Shown: piece after piece, positions 25,196 through 36,200 of the stretch
Position numbering within the stretch: position 1 is the first letter of the stretch
Layout: each line of letters starts with the position of its first letter
Origin: Bacteroidales bacterium
GTDB lineage: Bacteria > Bacteroidota > Bacteroidia > Bacteroidales > UBA3663
NCBI GenBank assembly: GCA_017548545.1
Contig: JAFYZW010000113.1
Coordinates: 1 to 56,205 of the forward strand
Direction of reading: 5' to 3'
Length of the DNA stretch: 56,205 bases
Made by a program: the position numbers and the translations under genes
The notes under the pieces: generated by a model
The model's database searches: none
Told to the model about the DNA's origin: nothing
Seen by the model: the letters and a program-made list of their open reading frames with translations, nothing else

Positions 25196-27040
25196 TTATC
25201 GCAGCATCATCTTCCTGCCCTCGCGGATGAAGAGCTGGCCAGGACGAGGAGTGCTGATCGGACGACCCTGGAGGTCATAGCTTGGGGTTACAGTCTTGGT
25301 CTCGTCATTTTCGATGCGCTCGATGCTTTCGGGATTTACGGCCGTCTCACCGACACGGGCCTTGACAGCCTGGGCGATGGAACCTTCGGCATTGATCACA
25401 AACACGACAGCAAAAACCTTGTCTATGCTTGCATTGACAGCCTCGCGTAGGGCGGCTTTGGTCGGCAAGCCTAGTGTATAGCTGCTCTCAGCCTTGGCAT
25501 CTGCTGCAAGTCTACCCAATGGGAAAACCAGATTGGCACCTTGAGCATTGTAGGAGCTTGCAATAACGACATCGTCGAAATTCCAATAGAATCGACTCGA
25601 ACCATACTCTCCACCCTTACAGAACTTGGCAAGATCGTCTTCGCCAACTTCAGCAGCAGAATACTGATAGTAGTAATTGGACTGTCTCCATGCTGTAGTG
25701 GTGCCTGTAAGGCTATCGGCCGAGAGGACATAAACCACCTCGTAGGAGCCTTCGGTCAAAGCCTCAAGGTTGACTTCAACCTTCACCGAGTCTTTGCTAT
25801 CGCTCGTCCATTCAGACTTAATGCCGAGATCGACTTCAGCAGGGATTGAACAATAATCATCGAAGTCCTGAAGCACATAACGTTCGTTCTTCTCCGTTCC
25901 ATAATAGGGGTCCATCACCTCCTTGCGATCCATAATACAGCTTGGAGCACCCGAGATACCAAGTTTCGAAGCCGAGATGTAGTAATTAGGATACATCGGA
26001 TCGGAAGTGTTATAAGCATGGAAGGCCAAGCCGATGAAACGGTCGCCGAACTCGGCACGAAGGTTGGCCATGCCCTGCATACCACGCGGACACCAGCCGC
26101 AGCCAGTGCCTGTGAACTCCTCGACAACAGTGTTGCGCTGTACGATGCGGCTGAGGTTCTTGAAACTGATTACGGTCGCATTATCGGCCAATGAATTTTC
26201 TTTTCCATTGACCTTCGTGATGGCAAGAGCTACATTATACTCGCCTACTTCGGAAGGAGAAGCCACCTTAACCATGATTTCACCAGACTTGTTGAAGCCT
26301 GATTCGATGGCTACATCAGCGGTACGAGTCTCCTTAACACCATTCACATCGATGGTATATTCGATGTTGCTAACTGCTTCCGAAGCATCGGAATAAACTG
26401 TGACGGGCCATTCAGATTCCGTATCAACACCAGTAACAGCGTTCTTGATGGTGCCAAAGTGCGCTGCAGTCTCTGGTAACTTGATCTCTGTGAACAGTGC
26501 CTGCAAACATGACTGTCCATAATCATTGCCGATGTCCTGCCAGCCATACTGTGAGCTATACCAGATCCAGAAACTATTTGGGGAGAGGGTCGAACGATCA
26601 TAGATGACAGGATACTTGCTGCCTTGGGTACCGAGGGAAGTATTGACCGTAATGGTATATCCTACATAGCAGCCGGATTCAGTTACCGTATAGGATTCAG
26701 GGAAAATAGCTTGATTATAGCCGCTGGCATAATCCGTCAGTTCCACCTGCTGAGTATAAGATTCATCTGACGAAAGTGATGGAGTTACCCAAGCACTAAG
26801 AGACGTGACCGCAGAAGGATCATACACAGGGACATTTGCACCAGCAATCGTTCCGCCTGCCAATATGCCATCGCCCGGCACGAAGATTGCAATACGAAGG
26901 GTTGCCACGCCAGCACCGATAAGGCCGAGGTTATCGGTTTCTATATTGCCCATGTAATACCCCCAAGGAGTATAATTCTCGGCAGAAACCGAAGCAGTGG
27001 CCATCAAAGCGGTTGCTAATAAGGAGAAGACTTTTTTCAT
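25196..27040 (-). CDS. Secreted Omp28-like protein with thioredoxin motif
   Basis: This 614-residue exported protein has a signal peptide (1-20, ending VSA), a region of unknown fold to about 200, an Ig-like stretch (about 205-300), then VVEEFTGTGCGWCPRGM (306-321) opening a thioredoxin-like domain with CGWC at 314-317, as in Omp28-related proteins. The C-terminal 40 residues (YDLQGRPISTPRPGQLFI then basic residues) resemble the small sorting-type tail common in secreted Bacteroidales proteins. It may reduce or oxidise disulfides in captured substrate at the surface. It is the last gene of the SusC/SusD operon, 76 bases after the preceding gene, with a hairpin between them. Confidence 0.75.
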   Translation of the reverse strand: MKKVFSLLATALMATASVSAENYTPWGYYMGNIETDNLGLIGAGVATLRIAIFVPGDGILAGGTIAGANVPVYDPSAVTSLSAWVTPSLSSDESYTQQVELTDYASGYNQAIFPESYTVTESGCYVGYTITVNTSLGTQGSKYPVIYDRSTLSPNSFWIWYSSQYGWQDIGNDYGQSCLQALFTEIKLPETAAHFGTIKNAVTGVDTESEWPVTVYSDASEAVSNIEYTIDVNGVKETRTADVAIESGFNKSGEIMVKVASPSEVGEYNVALAITKVNGKENSLADNATVISFKNLSRIVQRNTVVEEFTGTGCGWCPRGMQGMANLRAEFGDRFIGLAFHAYNTSDPMYPNYYISASKLGISGAPSCIMDRKEVMDPYYGTEKNERYVLQDFDDYCSIPAEVDLGIKSEWTSDSKDSVKVEVNLEALTEGSYEVVYVLSADSLTGTTTAWRQSNYYYQYSAAEVGEDDLAKFCKGGEYGSSRFYWNFDDVVIASSYNAQGANLVFPLGRLAADAKAESSYTLGLPTKAALREAVNASIDKVFAVVFVINAEGSIAQAVKARVGETAVNPESIERIENDETKTVTPSYDLQGRPISTPRPGQLFIREGRKMMLR

Positions 27041-27066
27041 AAATGATTGACTGTGTAATTAAAAGA

Positions 27067-27086
27067 CCGATTCCCGAAGGAATCGG
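27067..27086 (-). terminator. Hairpin between the last two genes of the SusC/D operon
   Basis: CCGATTCC and GGAATCGG form a perfect 8-bp stem with a tetraloop, and the minus-strand RNA continues UCUUUUAAUU. The downstream gene has no visible promoter, so partial termination is likely and would lower expression of the Omp28-like protein. Confidence 0.7.
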
Positions 27087-27116
27087 CCTAATGAATATTC
27101 AGGTTAATAACGCGAC

Positions 27117-28790
27117 TTACTTCACGAACTTCTTGCCGTTCTTTACATAAACGCCAGCAGGGAGTTCAGCCTCCGACTTGCCGACCTTTACGCCCTGGAG
27201 GTTGTAAACCTCGTTGTCCTCCTTCTCAGCATCCTTGGCAACGTTGTTGATGCCTGCTCCAGCACCAAACTGGGTGATGGTGATAGGATACTCAGCCTCA
27301 TCGTTAGAAACGAAGGTTACAGTGGTTGTGCGCACATCAACGTCCTGTGGGAGCTCCTTCAATGCCACGTAAAGTGCGATAAGGTTGTATTCAGCATAAT
27401 ATGTGGTGTCGAAATCAAGGCCAGCCACAACATCCTCATCATAATATACTGAGAAATCAAGGATATTGAAGGTGGATTCCACGTCAAAGTCGTTATATGC
27501 CTTTCCGTCCTCTTCATCGACAGCAGAAACAGCCCAAGTATAAGAGGTGCCGTCCTCAGCCTGATAGTAGGTAGCATCGTTGGGCACAAAGCCTGTAGCA
27601 GAACGTTCGGGAGTGCCGTAGGTGGTAAGAGCATTGAAACGTGCATCAAGAATCACAGCAGCATCGACAGATGTCCAACGATAGAAACGCTCCTGCATGC
27701 CAGAAACCGAGCCATCGCTCCACCAATAGGTGTGAGAGTTGTAATACTTATAGCCCTCGTCATCCTCATCCTCCATATCGGAATAGCACATGATGATGCC
27801 GTAATCGCAACCTTCAGTGGCGGTAATACGAACCTCAACTTCACCTGTGAGCACAGGAGAAACCTCGGTCTCGAAACCATCCTCATCAATCTCGACGAAC
27901 TTACCTACACCGCAAGTTGCGCCATTGGTAGCGGTCTCGATGTTCTCAGGACGAATATAAGCATTGTAGAAAGTCGTATCGTTCTCCTGAATGTCATAGA
28001 TGGTGACTAGGATATAGTCATCCTCTGTAGCGAAAAGCTGGGTGTCAGTTGTAAGCCAAACGCAGACATCATCGACAACCAGTGGGCCACCTACTTTACC
28101 GATATCAATCAAAGTGAGGTTGGATGGACCGTATGGAGTAGTAGAACCATAGGCATAGCCATCCGAATAACCGATATAGAATCCATCACACTCGAATGCA
28201 TCAAATACACCCATTCCCCAGCTGTCCTCAAAATAGGCATAATTGAGAATCTGGCCTTTGGTATCTCTGGTGCTCCAAGTATAGTTGGCATTGCGTGCGT
28301 TGATGGTAGGCATATAGTAGTTACCGATGCCCAAATCGTCCATATGGAGGTTGCCATCAGAATCAACATACTCAGACATGTCAAGAGTCTCAGAGGCAGT
28401 AACCATTGTCCAAGCGTTGCCAAGTTCTGCATTGAAAATAGCAGAATAGGGGAATGCATGAGCCACAGCGTAGGAATAGCCATAGAAACCGCCATCCCAA
28501 ACGAGTGAAGACTTGAGTGTGCCATCGCCGAAAGAATAGTAAGCACCATAAGTGGTAGCCTTTGCACGACGAGCAGCTGAGGTCTCACCCATAGCCTCGA
28601 AATGTCCACTTTTGAGGTTCTTGCCAGAACGCAGTTCGATAGGACGAGTAGCCTGTGGAAGAGCCCTCTCAACCTTTGCAGGCTGGTTGGGGAGACTGAT
28701 GTGACGACTAACAGAGCCCTCAAACTTAGGGCCTGCCAATGCTGTAGCGCTAAGAAGGGCTACAGCAGAAAGTAGAAACATTGCTTTCAT
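27117..28790 (-). CDS. Secreted protein of unknown function with C-terminal tail
   Basis: This 557-residue protein has a signal peptide (about 1-19) and a mature part rich in Tyr, Asp and Ser with no motif I recognise. The C-terminus reads VYNLQGVKVGKSEAELPAG followed by VYVKNGKKFVK, the same type of tail as in the neighbouring Omp28-like protein, consistent with export to the surface by a shared route. It lies 30 bases downstream of the DUF4302-like lipoprotein gene on one transcript. It may bind or process the operon's substrate, but nothing in the sequence proves this. Confidence 0.7.
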   Translation of the reverse strand: MKAMFLLSAVALLSATALAGPKFEGSVSRHISLPNQPAKVERALPQATRPIELRSGKNLKSGHFEAMGETSAARRAKATTYGAYYSFGDGTLKSSLVWDGGFYGYSYAVAHAFPYSAIFNAELGNAWTMVTASETLDMSEYVDSDGNLHMDDLGIGNYYMPTINARNANYTWSTRDTKGQILNYAYFEDSWGMGVFDAFECDGFYIGYSDGYAYGSTTPYGPSNLTLIDIGKVGGPLVVDDVCVWLTTDTQLFATEDDYILVTIYDIQENDTTFYNAYIRPENIETATNGATCGVGKFVEIDEDGFETEVSPVLTGEVEVRITATEGCDYGIIMCYSDMEDEDDEGYKYYNSHTYWWSDGSVSGMQERFYRWTSVDAAVILDARFNALTTYGTPERSATGFVPNDATYYQAEDGTSYTWAVSAVDEEDGKAYNDFDVESTFNILDFSVYYDEDVVAGLDFDTTYYAEYNLIALYVALKELPQDVDVRTTTVTFVSNDEAEYPITITQFGAGAGINNVAKDAEKEDNEVYNLQGVKVGKSEAELPAGVYVKNGKKFVK

Positions 28791-28820
28791 AAACGAAAAA
28801 TAAAAATGAATATAAATGGA

Positions 28821-30197
28821 TTAGTTAATAACTCCAGAGCTAGAGTAGTCGAACTGTGTGACAAAGTAGAAAGAGGGGTCATCTACCTTGGTCCAGGAGA
28901 CTTCTGAGGGTTTGAACACATTGTTTGTGTAGAGACGATAGGTGCCATTCATCGCGCTGACGATATCCGTGAACGAGCTGCCGATGCCCTTGCGGCTATA
29001 GCTGGCATAGTTTGTCGAGGGGTCGTCGGGATCGGCCTGAATAGTTGCCATACCCGTCTGCGAATCAACGGTGATAGTGCCGGTGAATCCAGTCAGATAC
29101 TTGCGGGTACCGCTGCTACAGCTGAAAACGATGCCCACACGACTACTGTTACCCGATTCGGATGACTTGCCAAAGGTGATACCATTGAAAGTTTGAGACG
29201 GGAAGTTCTCAATGATATCATCGTTAAGCTTGTTGTACAAGGCTGCAAAGCTCTCACTAGCACCCGCAGCCGTGATCTTTGCCCCACTGGTGATCTGGCA
29301 GAGGCTGTTGACCGAAAGCAGCCAGCAGGGCGAAACTGATACATTCCCCGAAACAAGTGCAGTGCGCTCGGAATTGAGTACAAATTCCTGGCAAGTGTCG
29401 GCACCCAGCACGAGTGGTGTGCGCAGACGGAAACCATCGGGAGTGAACACGCAGTTCTTGACCGACGAATCCAATGGATCGATAAGACGGTCGTTGTAGT
29501 TAAAATAACCCTTATAGAGTCCATCGATATACATGGTGTCGGTACCATTGCTCACGTAATACTGTGCCAGTTTCTCGTTGGAGATGAGGTTCTTCATGGC
29601 CGCAGTCTGTGAAATATAATCGGCAGGTGAGCGGTCAAGACGCACAAAACGAATGGGCGCCGAATGACGCTCGCCACGAAGGAGGATTTCGTCATCATTG
29701 TACGAGAGCACCACGAGACGGTCATCGCCATTCATGCCTTCACCATCGTCAATGATGGTGTTTGGAGCTGCTCCTGGATCAACGGGATCGACAAACACAC
29801 TGATGATGTCGTTCCAAGTATTGAATGCAAGGACTGGGCCTTCCTCGGCCAACATCTCATAAAAGCTGGTATATTCCGTATATTTGCCGGCATTACCATC
29901 ACGCAAAAAACGATGGTCGCTGCAAAGAGTCACCTTGCCCGACTCGTAGAACTTGCCAAAGAGGTTGAAGCCCTCAAAGTCGTAATCGTCGGTGCCTGCC
30001 ACATAATATTGGATGATCCATCCATTGGCCGACGATGGAGCGCAAAGTTTTGCTTTGATCTCATCGTTGACGTGCTGGATACGGATAGCAGCCGACTCGT
30101 CGAAATAGTCTTCCTGCTCGAACTTACATGCCGAGAACATGGCGGTCAATGCTGCGCCCAACAGCATAACGCGTAGGATATTAGAAAAATTCTTCAT
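28821..30197 (-). CDS. DUF4302-like lipoprotein
   Basis: This 458-residue lipoprotein has lipobox FSAC (Cys24). Residues about 35-220 (IRIQHVNDEIKAKLCAPSSA, NGWIIQYYV, then FEGFNLFGKF) match my recollection of DUF4302, a family found almost only beside SusC/SusD pairs with HExxH lipoproteins. The function is unknown, and a surface substrate-binding role is the usual guess. It lies 19 bases after the metallopeptidase gene. Confidence 0.75.
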   Translation of the reverse strand: MKNFSNILRVMLLGAALTAMFSACKFEQEDYFDESAAIRIQHVNDEIKAKLCAPSSANGWIIQYYVAGTDDYDFEGFNLFGKFYESGKVTLCSDHRFLRDGNAGKYTEYTSFYEMLAEEGPVLAFNTWNDIISVFVDPVDPGAAPNTIIDDGEGMNGDDRLVVLSYNDDEILLRGERHSAPIRFVRLDRSPADYISQTAAMKNLISNEKLAQYYVSNGTDTMYIDGLYKGYFNYNDRLIDPLDSSVKNCVFTPDGFRLRTPLVLGADTCQEFVLNSERTALVSGNVSVSPCWLLSVNSLCQITSGAKITAAGASESFAALYNKLNDDIIENFPSQTFNGITFGKSSESGNSSRVGIVFSCSSGTRKYLTGFTGTITVDSQTGMATIQADPDDPSTNYASYSRKGIGSSFTDIVSAMNGTYRLYTNNVFKPSEVSWTKVDDPSFYFVTQFDYSSSGVIN

Positions 30198-30216
30198 ATT
30201 GTTTTGTTCTTAGCAA

Positions 30217-31491
30217 TTACTGATAGTCATAGATTACACACTGATCGCTATGTACGTAGTCATTGACGTGCTTCTGGCGATAATCGACTTCACGACGAAT
30301 GGTGAAGAGATGAAGTCCCCAGTATTCGGTGTACCACTTCGATGCGATATCAATCTTCTTGAGCAGGGCATTGATACCCTTGGTCTCGTCGCTCGAATCA
30401 TAGGTCACCCAGTTGTCGAGGTAGTCGCGGAACGAAGTGAAGCTCTTATACGTGGTCCAGCTATACTTCTGATACTCAGAATTCGTAAGATTGGATTGAA
30501 GATGCGAGCGCGAGTCGCTAAGATGGTTGTCAAGAATGTAACGCGAATGTACCTTCTCTCCCGTATCGTTATCAGTAACCAACTCCTCATAGATAGTGAA
30601 GTTGTTCCAGTGCATCTTCGGGTCGTCGAAGTTGTCGATCTCCAGACTGTCGATAAGCGTATAGATTTGCTCCTTGTCGCCTGACTTGACGCCACCATTC
30701 AGACAGCATTCGATGATGGTATTCATCCAACGCTCGTCGGTGTCGGTGATGGTACACGAAAGGGTCTCGACAAAATCCTCGTAAGTGGCCGACGAACCGT
30801 ACTGGGTAACGTACCCGAGTGCATGGCTGTCGCATGAGTCACGCTCCTGCCAGTTACGCGGCTCGTAGGAACCTGCTGTAACGATACCGAAAGTCGTGGG
30901 ATATGACTTGGTCTGATGCAGAATGTGAGAGAACTCGTGGTGCATCGTGTGGAACTGACGCTCATTGAGCGAGAACATGTCTTCGGCTGTGAAGTCCATT
31001 CCTTCGGTTACCGTGCGCATATCGTTCACATTGATAAGCGTGATCTTAACACCTGCCGAAGCATATCCCAATGTCTCAGTGCCCGTAGTAGGGCTATAGG
31101 CTGCCGAGCCGATGAAGTGGAAGATTCGCGGGCCGTAGGTCTTCATGAAGATCGGGTTGCCATTCTGGTCCTTCTCGCCATACTTGTCATAAACCTCGTA
31201 GAACAAGTATTTGATGAAGTGCGAGAGCAACTGTGACTTCTTATAGTCGGCCGGTGCCAGCTGATAGCTGAGGTCGGAAGCCGTGAAGTTGAACTTGTAC
31301 TGGATTTCGGTGTTGTAGGGCACTACGAAATTATCGTACAGCCACTGGTCAAAAGGTGCAGTGACCGAGCTCTGGTCAACAGCTGCAATATTGGTATCGA
31401 AGATGGACTCGGTGAAGTCGTCATCCTCACCGCAAGAAGTGACAGCCAGCATCGCTGACAGCACCATGATCGTTTGGAATATCTTTTTCAT
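30217..31491 (-). CDS. Import-associated zinc metallohydrolase lipoprotein
   Basis: This 424-residue lipoprotein has lipobox VTSC (Cys20) and the zinc-binding motif HEFSH at 185-189, preceded by a second His (HTMHHEFSH). Downstream ERDSCDSHALGYVTQYG may supply the third ligand region. It fits the family of substrate-import-associated zinc metallohydrolase lipoproteins that accompany SusC/SusD pairs. It probably cuts a peptide or similar polymer at the cell surface before uptake. The gene is 13 bases after susD. Confidence 0.85.
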   Translation of the reverse strand: MKKIFQTIMVLSAMLAVTSCGEDDDFTESIFDTNIAAVDQSSVTAPFDQWLYDNFVVPYNTEIQYKFNFTASDLSYQLAPADYKKSQLLSHFIKYLFYEVYDKYGEKDQNGNPIFMKTYGPRIFHFIGSAAYSPTTGTETLGYASAGVKITLINVNDMRTVTEGMDFTAEDMFSLNERQFHTMHHEFSHILHQTKSYPTTFGIVTAGSYEPRNWQERDSCDSHALGYVTQYGSSATYEDFVETLSCTITDTDERWMNTIIECCLNGGVKSGDKEQIYTLIDSLEIDNFDDPKMHWNNFTIYEELVTDNDTGEKVHSRYILDNHLSDSRSHLQSNLTNSEYQKYSWTTYKSFTSFRDYLDNWVTYDSSDETKGINALLKKIDIASKWYTEYWGLHLFTIRREVDYRQKHVNDYVHSDQCVIYDYQ

Positions 31492-31504
31492 TCTTCTGAT
31501 ACTA

Positions 31505-33265
31505 TTAATTGTTTGACAACCTGATTGGAGTTACCTCATCGTCCTTTGAGAGGGCATGCACTACGCTGGACGAACTACCACCAACGACAGCACCCGAGGT
31601 GCCACGATTGGCAGGATAACCAGCATCGATGACGTTTTTAGGGAGCTGAAGCACACGACGCGGATCATTCCATGGCATCGTATCGATATGTATTTCATCT
31701 TCGTTTGCACCGCGATAGTAATGAACAATATCGATGCCATAACGCTTGATGTCATACCAGCGCATACCCTCAAACATCGTTTCGATGCGACGGAAATGGA
31801 GCACACAATCAAGAACGGCAAGGTCATCGCCTGTCAGCACCTTCTCGAAGCCCATCTCTGCAGGATGCAACGAGCTGCAGTAAAGGTTGTTGCTCGCACG
31901 CGAATATTTGCGAGTGATATTCGAAAGAGTGAGTTCGTTGGTTACAAGTTTGCCACTGGTCCAGAAGCCCAGATCCTGAATGGCACCATCACGATCGCCC
32001 GAATAAAGTTTGGCCTCAGCACGACAGAGCAGAGTCTCTTCGGCAGTGAAGGGATGATAAAGCATGTGAACATATCCGATACCTGCAATCTTGTCGGTGT
32101 ATTCGAAGTACTCATATACTGTGAAGAGCCACACGCCATACTGCTGGCCAGCGCCCCATACGTAGATGCAATTATCATAGCAGGAAAGCTGACCACTCCA
32201 GTTCGGACCACCTCCCTTGTAAATGATATCGTACGTAGAGGGGACAGTATAACTGGTATTATCCTTCGTAAAGGTCGTACCAGAATTGATGGCATAACGG
32301 CAAGCCGAGAGCATACGATCCTGTACAGAATAGGTCGATTGGATCATGAAGTTGCAGGGAGCGGTCTCGTCGTTGTAGTCAAGGAGACAGGAGTTGATGG
32401 TGTTCTTATTCATCGACGACCACTTGCGCAGCATTGACGAAGGGTTGTTTCCAAGCGCCTCATCGGCGTAGAGGATACACTTTGCATAGTCACGCTTGAA
32501 GAGATAGAAGCGTGCTGCGAATGCATTGGCAGCATTACGGTTGAAGTGATAGGCTGGAACCGAATAATTGTTGTCGTCGATAAGTGGAAGACCAGCCACA
32601 AGGTCACGCTCGATCATGTCGTAAGTCTCCTTCACATTGTGAAGATACTCCGACTGTCCATAATCCACATACACGACGGTCTCAGGCTCGGTAACGTATG
32701 GGACACCTTTGTCATTTAAGCTCAACTGATCGTTCTTGTATGCTTCGGCAAAGATGTTGACAAGCATGAAGTGCAGATAAGCACGAAGTACCATAGCCTC
32801 ACCCCATGATGCCGAAACCTCAGGATAATTAACAGCAATATCCGAAGCCGACATGGTCTCGATGCCTGGGCACATCTCCTTCATGGCTGCAATGGCATGG
32901 TTACATACCGAGATGCCGCCATAGTAGGACTGCCATACAGAGTAGGGGGTATCCTGTGCACCCAATGAATAGTTATTGATATCGACCCACTTGTATGCCT
33001 CCTCGTGGAAGTCCTGATAGGCATCGCGGTGAGTAGCGGGAACCACAACGTTGTTGTCAACATAGTTGTCGCCTGTCAACTCACAAATCACTGCTGGAGT
33101 ATTATCGGGATAACCGGAAGTCAACAGCGAAGCCACTTTCTTAGGGGTGTCAATCTCTGTTCGGTTATCGGGCACCTCGTCAAGTTTGTCCTGGCACGAT
33201 GCAACCATCATTGCAGCTGCTGCCAGAACCATGCTCCTATATATATATTTAAAAGGTGTATTCAT
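31505..33265 (-). CDS. SusD/RagB-family surface lipoprotein
   Basis: This 586-residue lipoprotein (lipobox VASC, Cys24) has the SusD layout: an N-terminal segment with EVPDNRTEIDTPKKVASLLTSG, TPR-like helices (about 90-280, including WGEAMVLRAYLHFMLVNIFA and NRNAANAFAARFYLFKRDY) and a C-terminal segment with FRRIETMFEGMRWYDIKRYG. SusD proteins act as lids that load ligand into the SusC barrel. It lies 24 bases downstream of the susC homologue. The ligand is unknown, and association with a metallohydrolase points away from a simple glycan system. Confidence 0.92.
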   Translation of the reverse strand: MNTPFKYIYRSMVLAAAAMMVASCQDKLDEVPDNRTEIDTPKKVASLLTSGYPDNTPAVICELTGDNYVDNNVVVPATHRDAYQDFHEEAYKWVDINNYSLGAQDTPYSVWQSYYGGISVCNHAIAAMKEMCPGIETMSASDIAVNYPEVSASWGEAMVLRAYLHFMLVNIFAEAYKNDQLSLNDKGVPYVTEPETVVYVDYGQSEYLHNVKETYDMIERDLVAGLPLIDDNNYSVPAYHFNRNAANAFAARFYLFKRDYAKCILYADEALGNNPSSMLRKWSSMNKNTINSCLLDYNDETAPCNFMIQSTYSVQDRMLSACRYAINSGTTFTKDNTSYTVPSTYDIIYKGGGPNWSGQLSCYDNCIYVWGAGQQYGVWLFTVYEYFEYTDKIAGIGYVHMLYHPFTAEETLLCRAEAKLYSGDRDGAIQDLGFWTSGKLVTNELTLSNITRKYSRASNNLYCSSLHPAEMGFEKVLTGDDLAVLDCVLHFRRIETMFEGMRWYDIKRYGIDIVHYYRGANEDEIHIDTMPWNDPRRVLQLPKNVIDAGYPANRGTSGAVVGGSSSSVVHALSKDDEVTPIRLSNN

Positions 33266-33289
33266 ATTTTTTGAACATCATGTTATATG

Positions 33290-36200
33290 TTAGAAACCGA
33301 GACGAAGAGTAGCAGTAAACTGCTTGGAGATAGGAGAAGCCACACCACCGGCATTGACATACTCGGGATCCTGACCGTTCAATGCGTCATCGGCATAGAT
33401 CAGGAAGAGGTTTGTACCGGAAATCTTAAGTGAGGCGCTGCTCAACACACGTGTCTTACGAACAACGTCGTTAGGAAGGCCATAGGTGATGGCAATTTCC
33501 TTCATACGAACGAAGTCACCCTTAGCGATACGTGCAGTAGAATAGTTGTAGGCATTGTAAGCGGTGCTGAGGTTTGTCGAACCATAGCGATCCACCTGGT
33601 TCTTGGTAGCGATAGTCGGGACGTCAGTCACATTCTCATCACCGGCAACCATCCAACGGTTCTTGAATTCACGTGGCAGTGACGAGAGGTCGCTGTATGC
33701 ATAGTGGAAGACTGGATCGAGACGCACCTTGTTGCCACCCGAATAGGTTACATAGACGTTGAGTGACAACTTGCCGCCCTTGCCGAAGTCATACGAGAAC
33801 GTGTTGCCCAACGAACCATTCCAAGTAGGCTCTCCAGGTCCCTCATAGACGAGGTAGTCGGTCAGGTTCTCTGTCTCCTGGAAATTGAGATCTCCTACAG
33901 TGACATTGCCTGATTCATTATAGACCTGAGGAAGACCCTCGGAGTTCAGGCCAGCGAACTGGTAGCTGAAAAGTGCACGCACGGGATAACCCTGCACACC
34001 ATAACCTGCACCTGTAACAAGATCGACGGCGCGGTCGGCAGTATTCAGCTTGGTAATCTCGTTGGTGGCATGCGTGTAGTTGAAGTCAAGGTTCCATGTG
34101 AATCGATTGGTCTTGACAGGAACTGTCGAAAGCGAGAACTCAACACCGCTCGACTTCATGTCTGCCACATTGGCCATCTTCGAGATCACACCACCAGCGC
34201 CCTGTGTATAGGCAGTACCGATGAGGTCGAAGTTGTTACGCTTGTAGTAGTCGGCAATGATGGAAATACGGTCACCCAGGAAGCCCATATCGATACCTAC
34301 ATTGAACTCGTGCTTCTTCTCGTACGTTAATTCCTCATTGGCGATGTCGGAAATGTAGATCATCGATTCGGCAGCCGAGTTGGTAGGACGCCAGAGGTTG
34401 GCAGTCTTGTAGATGGCAGTGGCATTGGTCACGTAGGCCGGACCAGTGTCGGCGGTCAAGGAGTAGGATACACGAATCTTCATCATCGAGATCCACTTGT
34501 TGACGCGCTCCATCCATGGCTCAGCTGCGATGTCGTAGCTGCCCGAGACGTTCCACGTCGGGAGCCAGCGGCTGCTGGTAGCCTTGCCCAAGCGGTTGGT
34601 ACCCTCGTAGCGATAGGTGCCCGACAAGGTATAACGCTGATCGTAGCTATAGGTTGCCGTAGCAAAGTAAGCCAGCGTATTGGTCTGTGTGAACGACTCA
34701 CCGAAGTACTCGGTATTCTCCTCGTTGCACTGCTTCAGCCAGAGATATGGAGTATAGGTGATGCCACCGTTGTTGTACTGATAGCCCCATCCAGTCATGT
34801 AGGACGAGGTGCGGTGCAGCATCGACAACTCCGAACCAATCATGGCATTCACGGTATGTACATCCTTGAAGACGTTGCGGTAATCGGCATTCATACGATA
34901 CATGAACGAACGCATCGCATCGTCGTACTGGTAACGAATACCACCCACGGGGAGCACCGACTCAGGCAGAGCCAGATCGTTGTCGGGATCGGTATAAAGC
35001 AGCGAGTTCGAACTACGGATCGTAGAGTTGTCGTCGGTAGCATCGGTACCTGCACGATAGGCATTGGCCTGGTTGGAGTCGTCCATCACATTCTGGATGC
35101 GCTTCACCGAAGTCATACGAGCCGAAGCAAATCCGTTGAGCGTAAGACCACGGAAAGGCTTGAACTCCAATTCGCCACGGAACATCAGCTCGTTCACGTT
35201 GATGTCGTTGTAGTTGTTCTCCAACTCATCAAAGATGTTGAAACGAGTATAAAAACGTGTGTAGTTGATGTTGGGATCCAAGCAGCGACTGGTATTCATC
35301 GCATAGCTGAAGGGGTTGATGTCGAAGTCGCGCTTCACCTCACCCGTCACCACATCGGTGGTCTGGTTGAGTGAACCAGGGGCCTCCTGGTCACGATGGG
35401 TGCCCGAAGCTGCAAAACGTACAGTCAGATTCTTCAGTATGTCGTACGAAGTGTTGGCATTGAACGTGTAACGACGCACCTTTGCACGATTGACATACTG
35501 TCCAGGGTCGTCCATGAGCGACATCGAGAAGTAGCTCTGCGACTTGTCGGTACCGGCCGACATGCTGACCGAATGCGATTGGCTGACAGCCGTCGAGAAG
35601 AGGAGGTCAAACCAGTCGGTGTTGCGGAACTCGGCTTGCTGCAAGTAGGCATTGCGAGCAGCCTCGGTATTCTCGAGGCCGAAAGTGCCCGTCGAAGAGT
35701 TGTAGCTGCGAAGCTGCTGGAACATGTAACCATAGACACCCGTATTCGAGGCATTGGCCAGGTTCTCGAGCTGGAGCCAACCCTTGTCAGCCATCTCCTT
35801 ATACACGCCCATCATCTCCTGCGAGTTCATGATGTTGTAGTCGCGGTAAGAAGGCTTCAGACGAGTGGTGAACTCACCCGTATAGTTGAGGGTAGCACGA
35901 CCCTTCTGGCCTTTCTTGGTGGTGATAACAATCACACCAGCCATTGCGCGTGCACCATAGATCGAGGTTGCCGAACCGTCCTTGAGCACGGTGAACGACT
36001 CGATATCGTCGGAGTTCAAACCAGCAACGGCCGAAGAGATAAGGGTCTTGGCATCACCCGAAGAAAGTTCGTCGGAACTTACATCGACGTTATCTTCATA
36101 AATCACACCATCGATCACCCAAAGAGGCTTCGAGTTGCCATAGATGGATGTAGCGCCACGAATACGGATTTTTGGAGCCGTACCGAATGTACCACTCACG

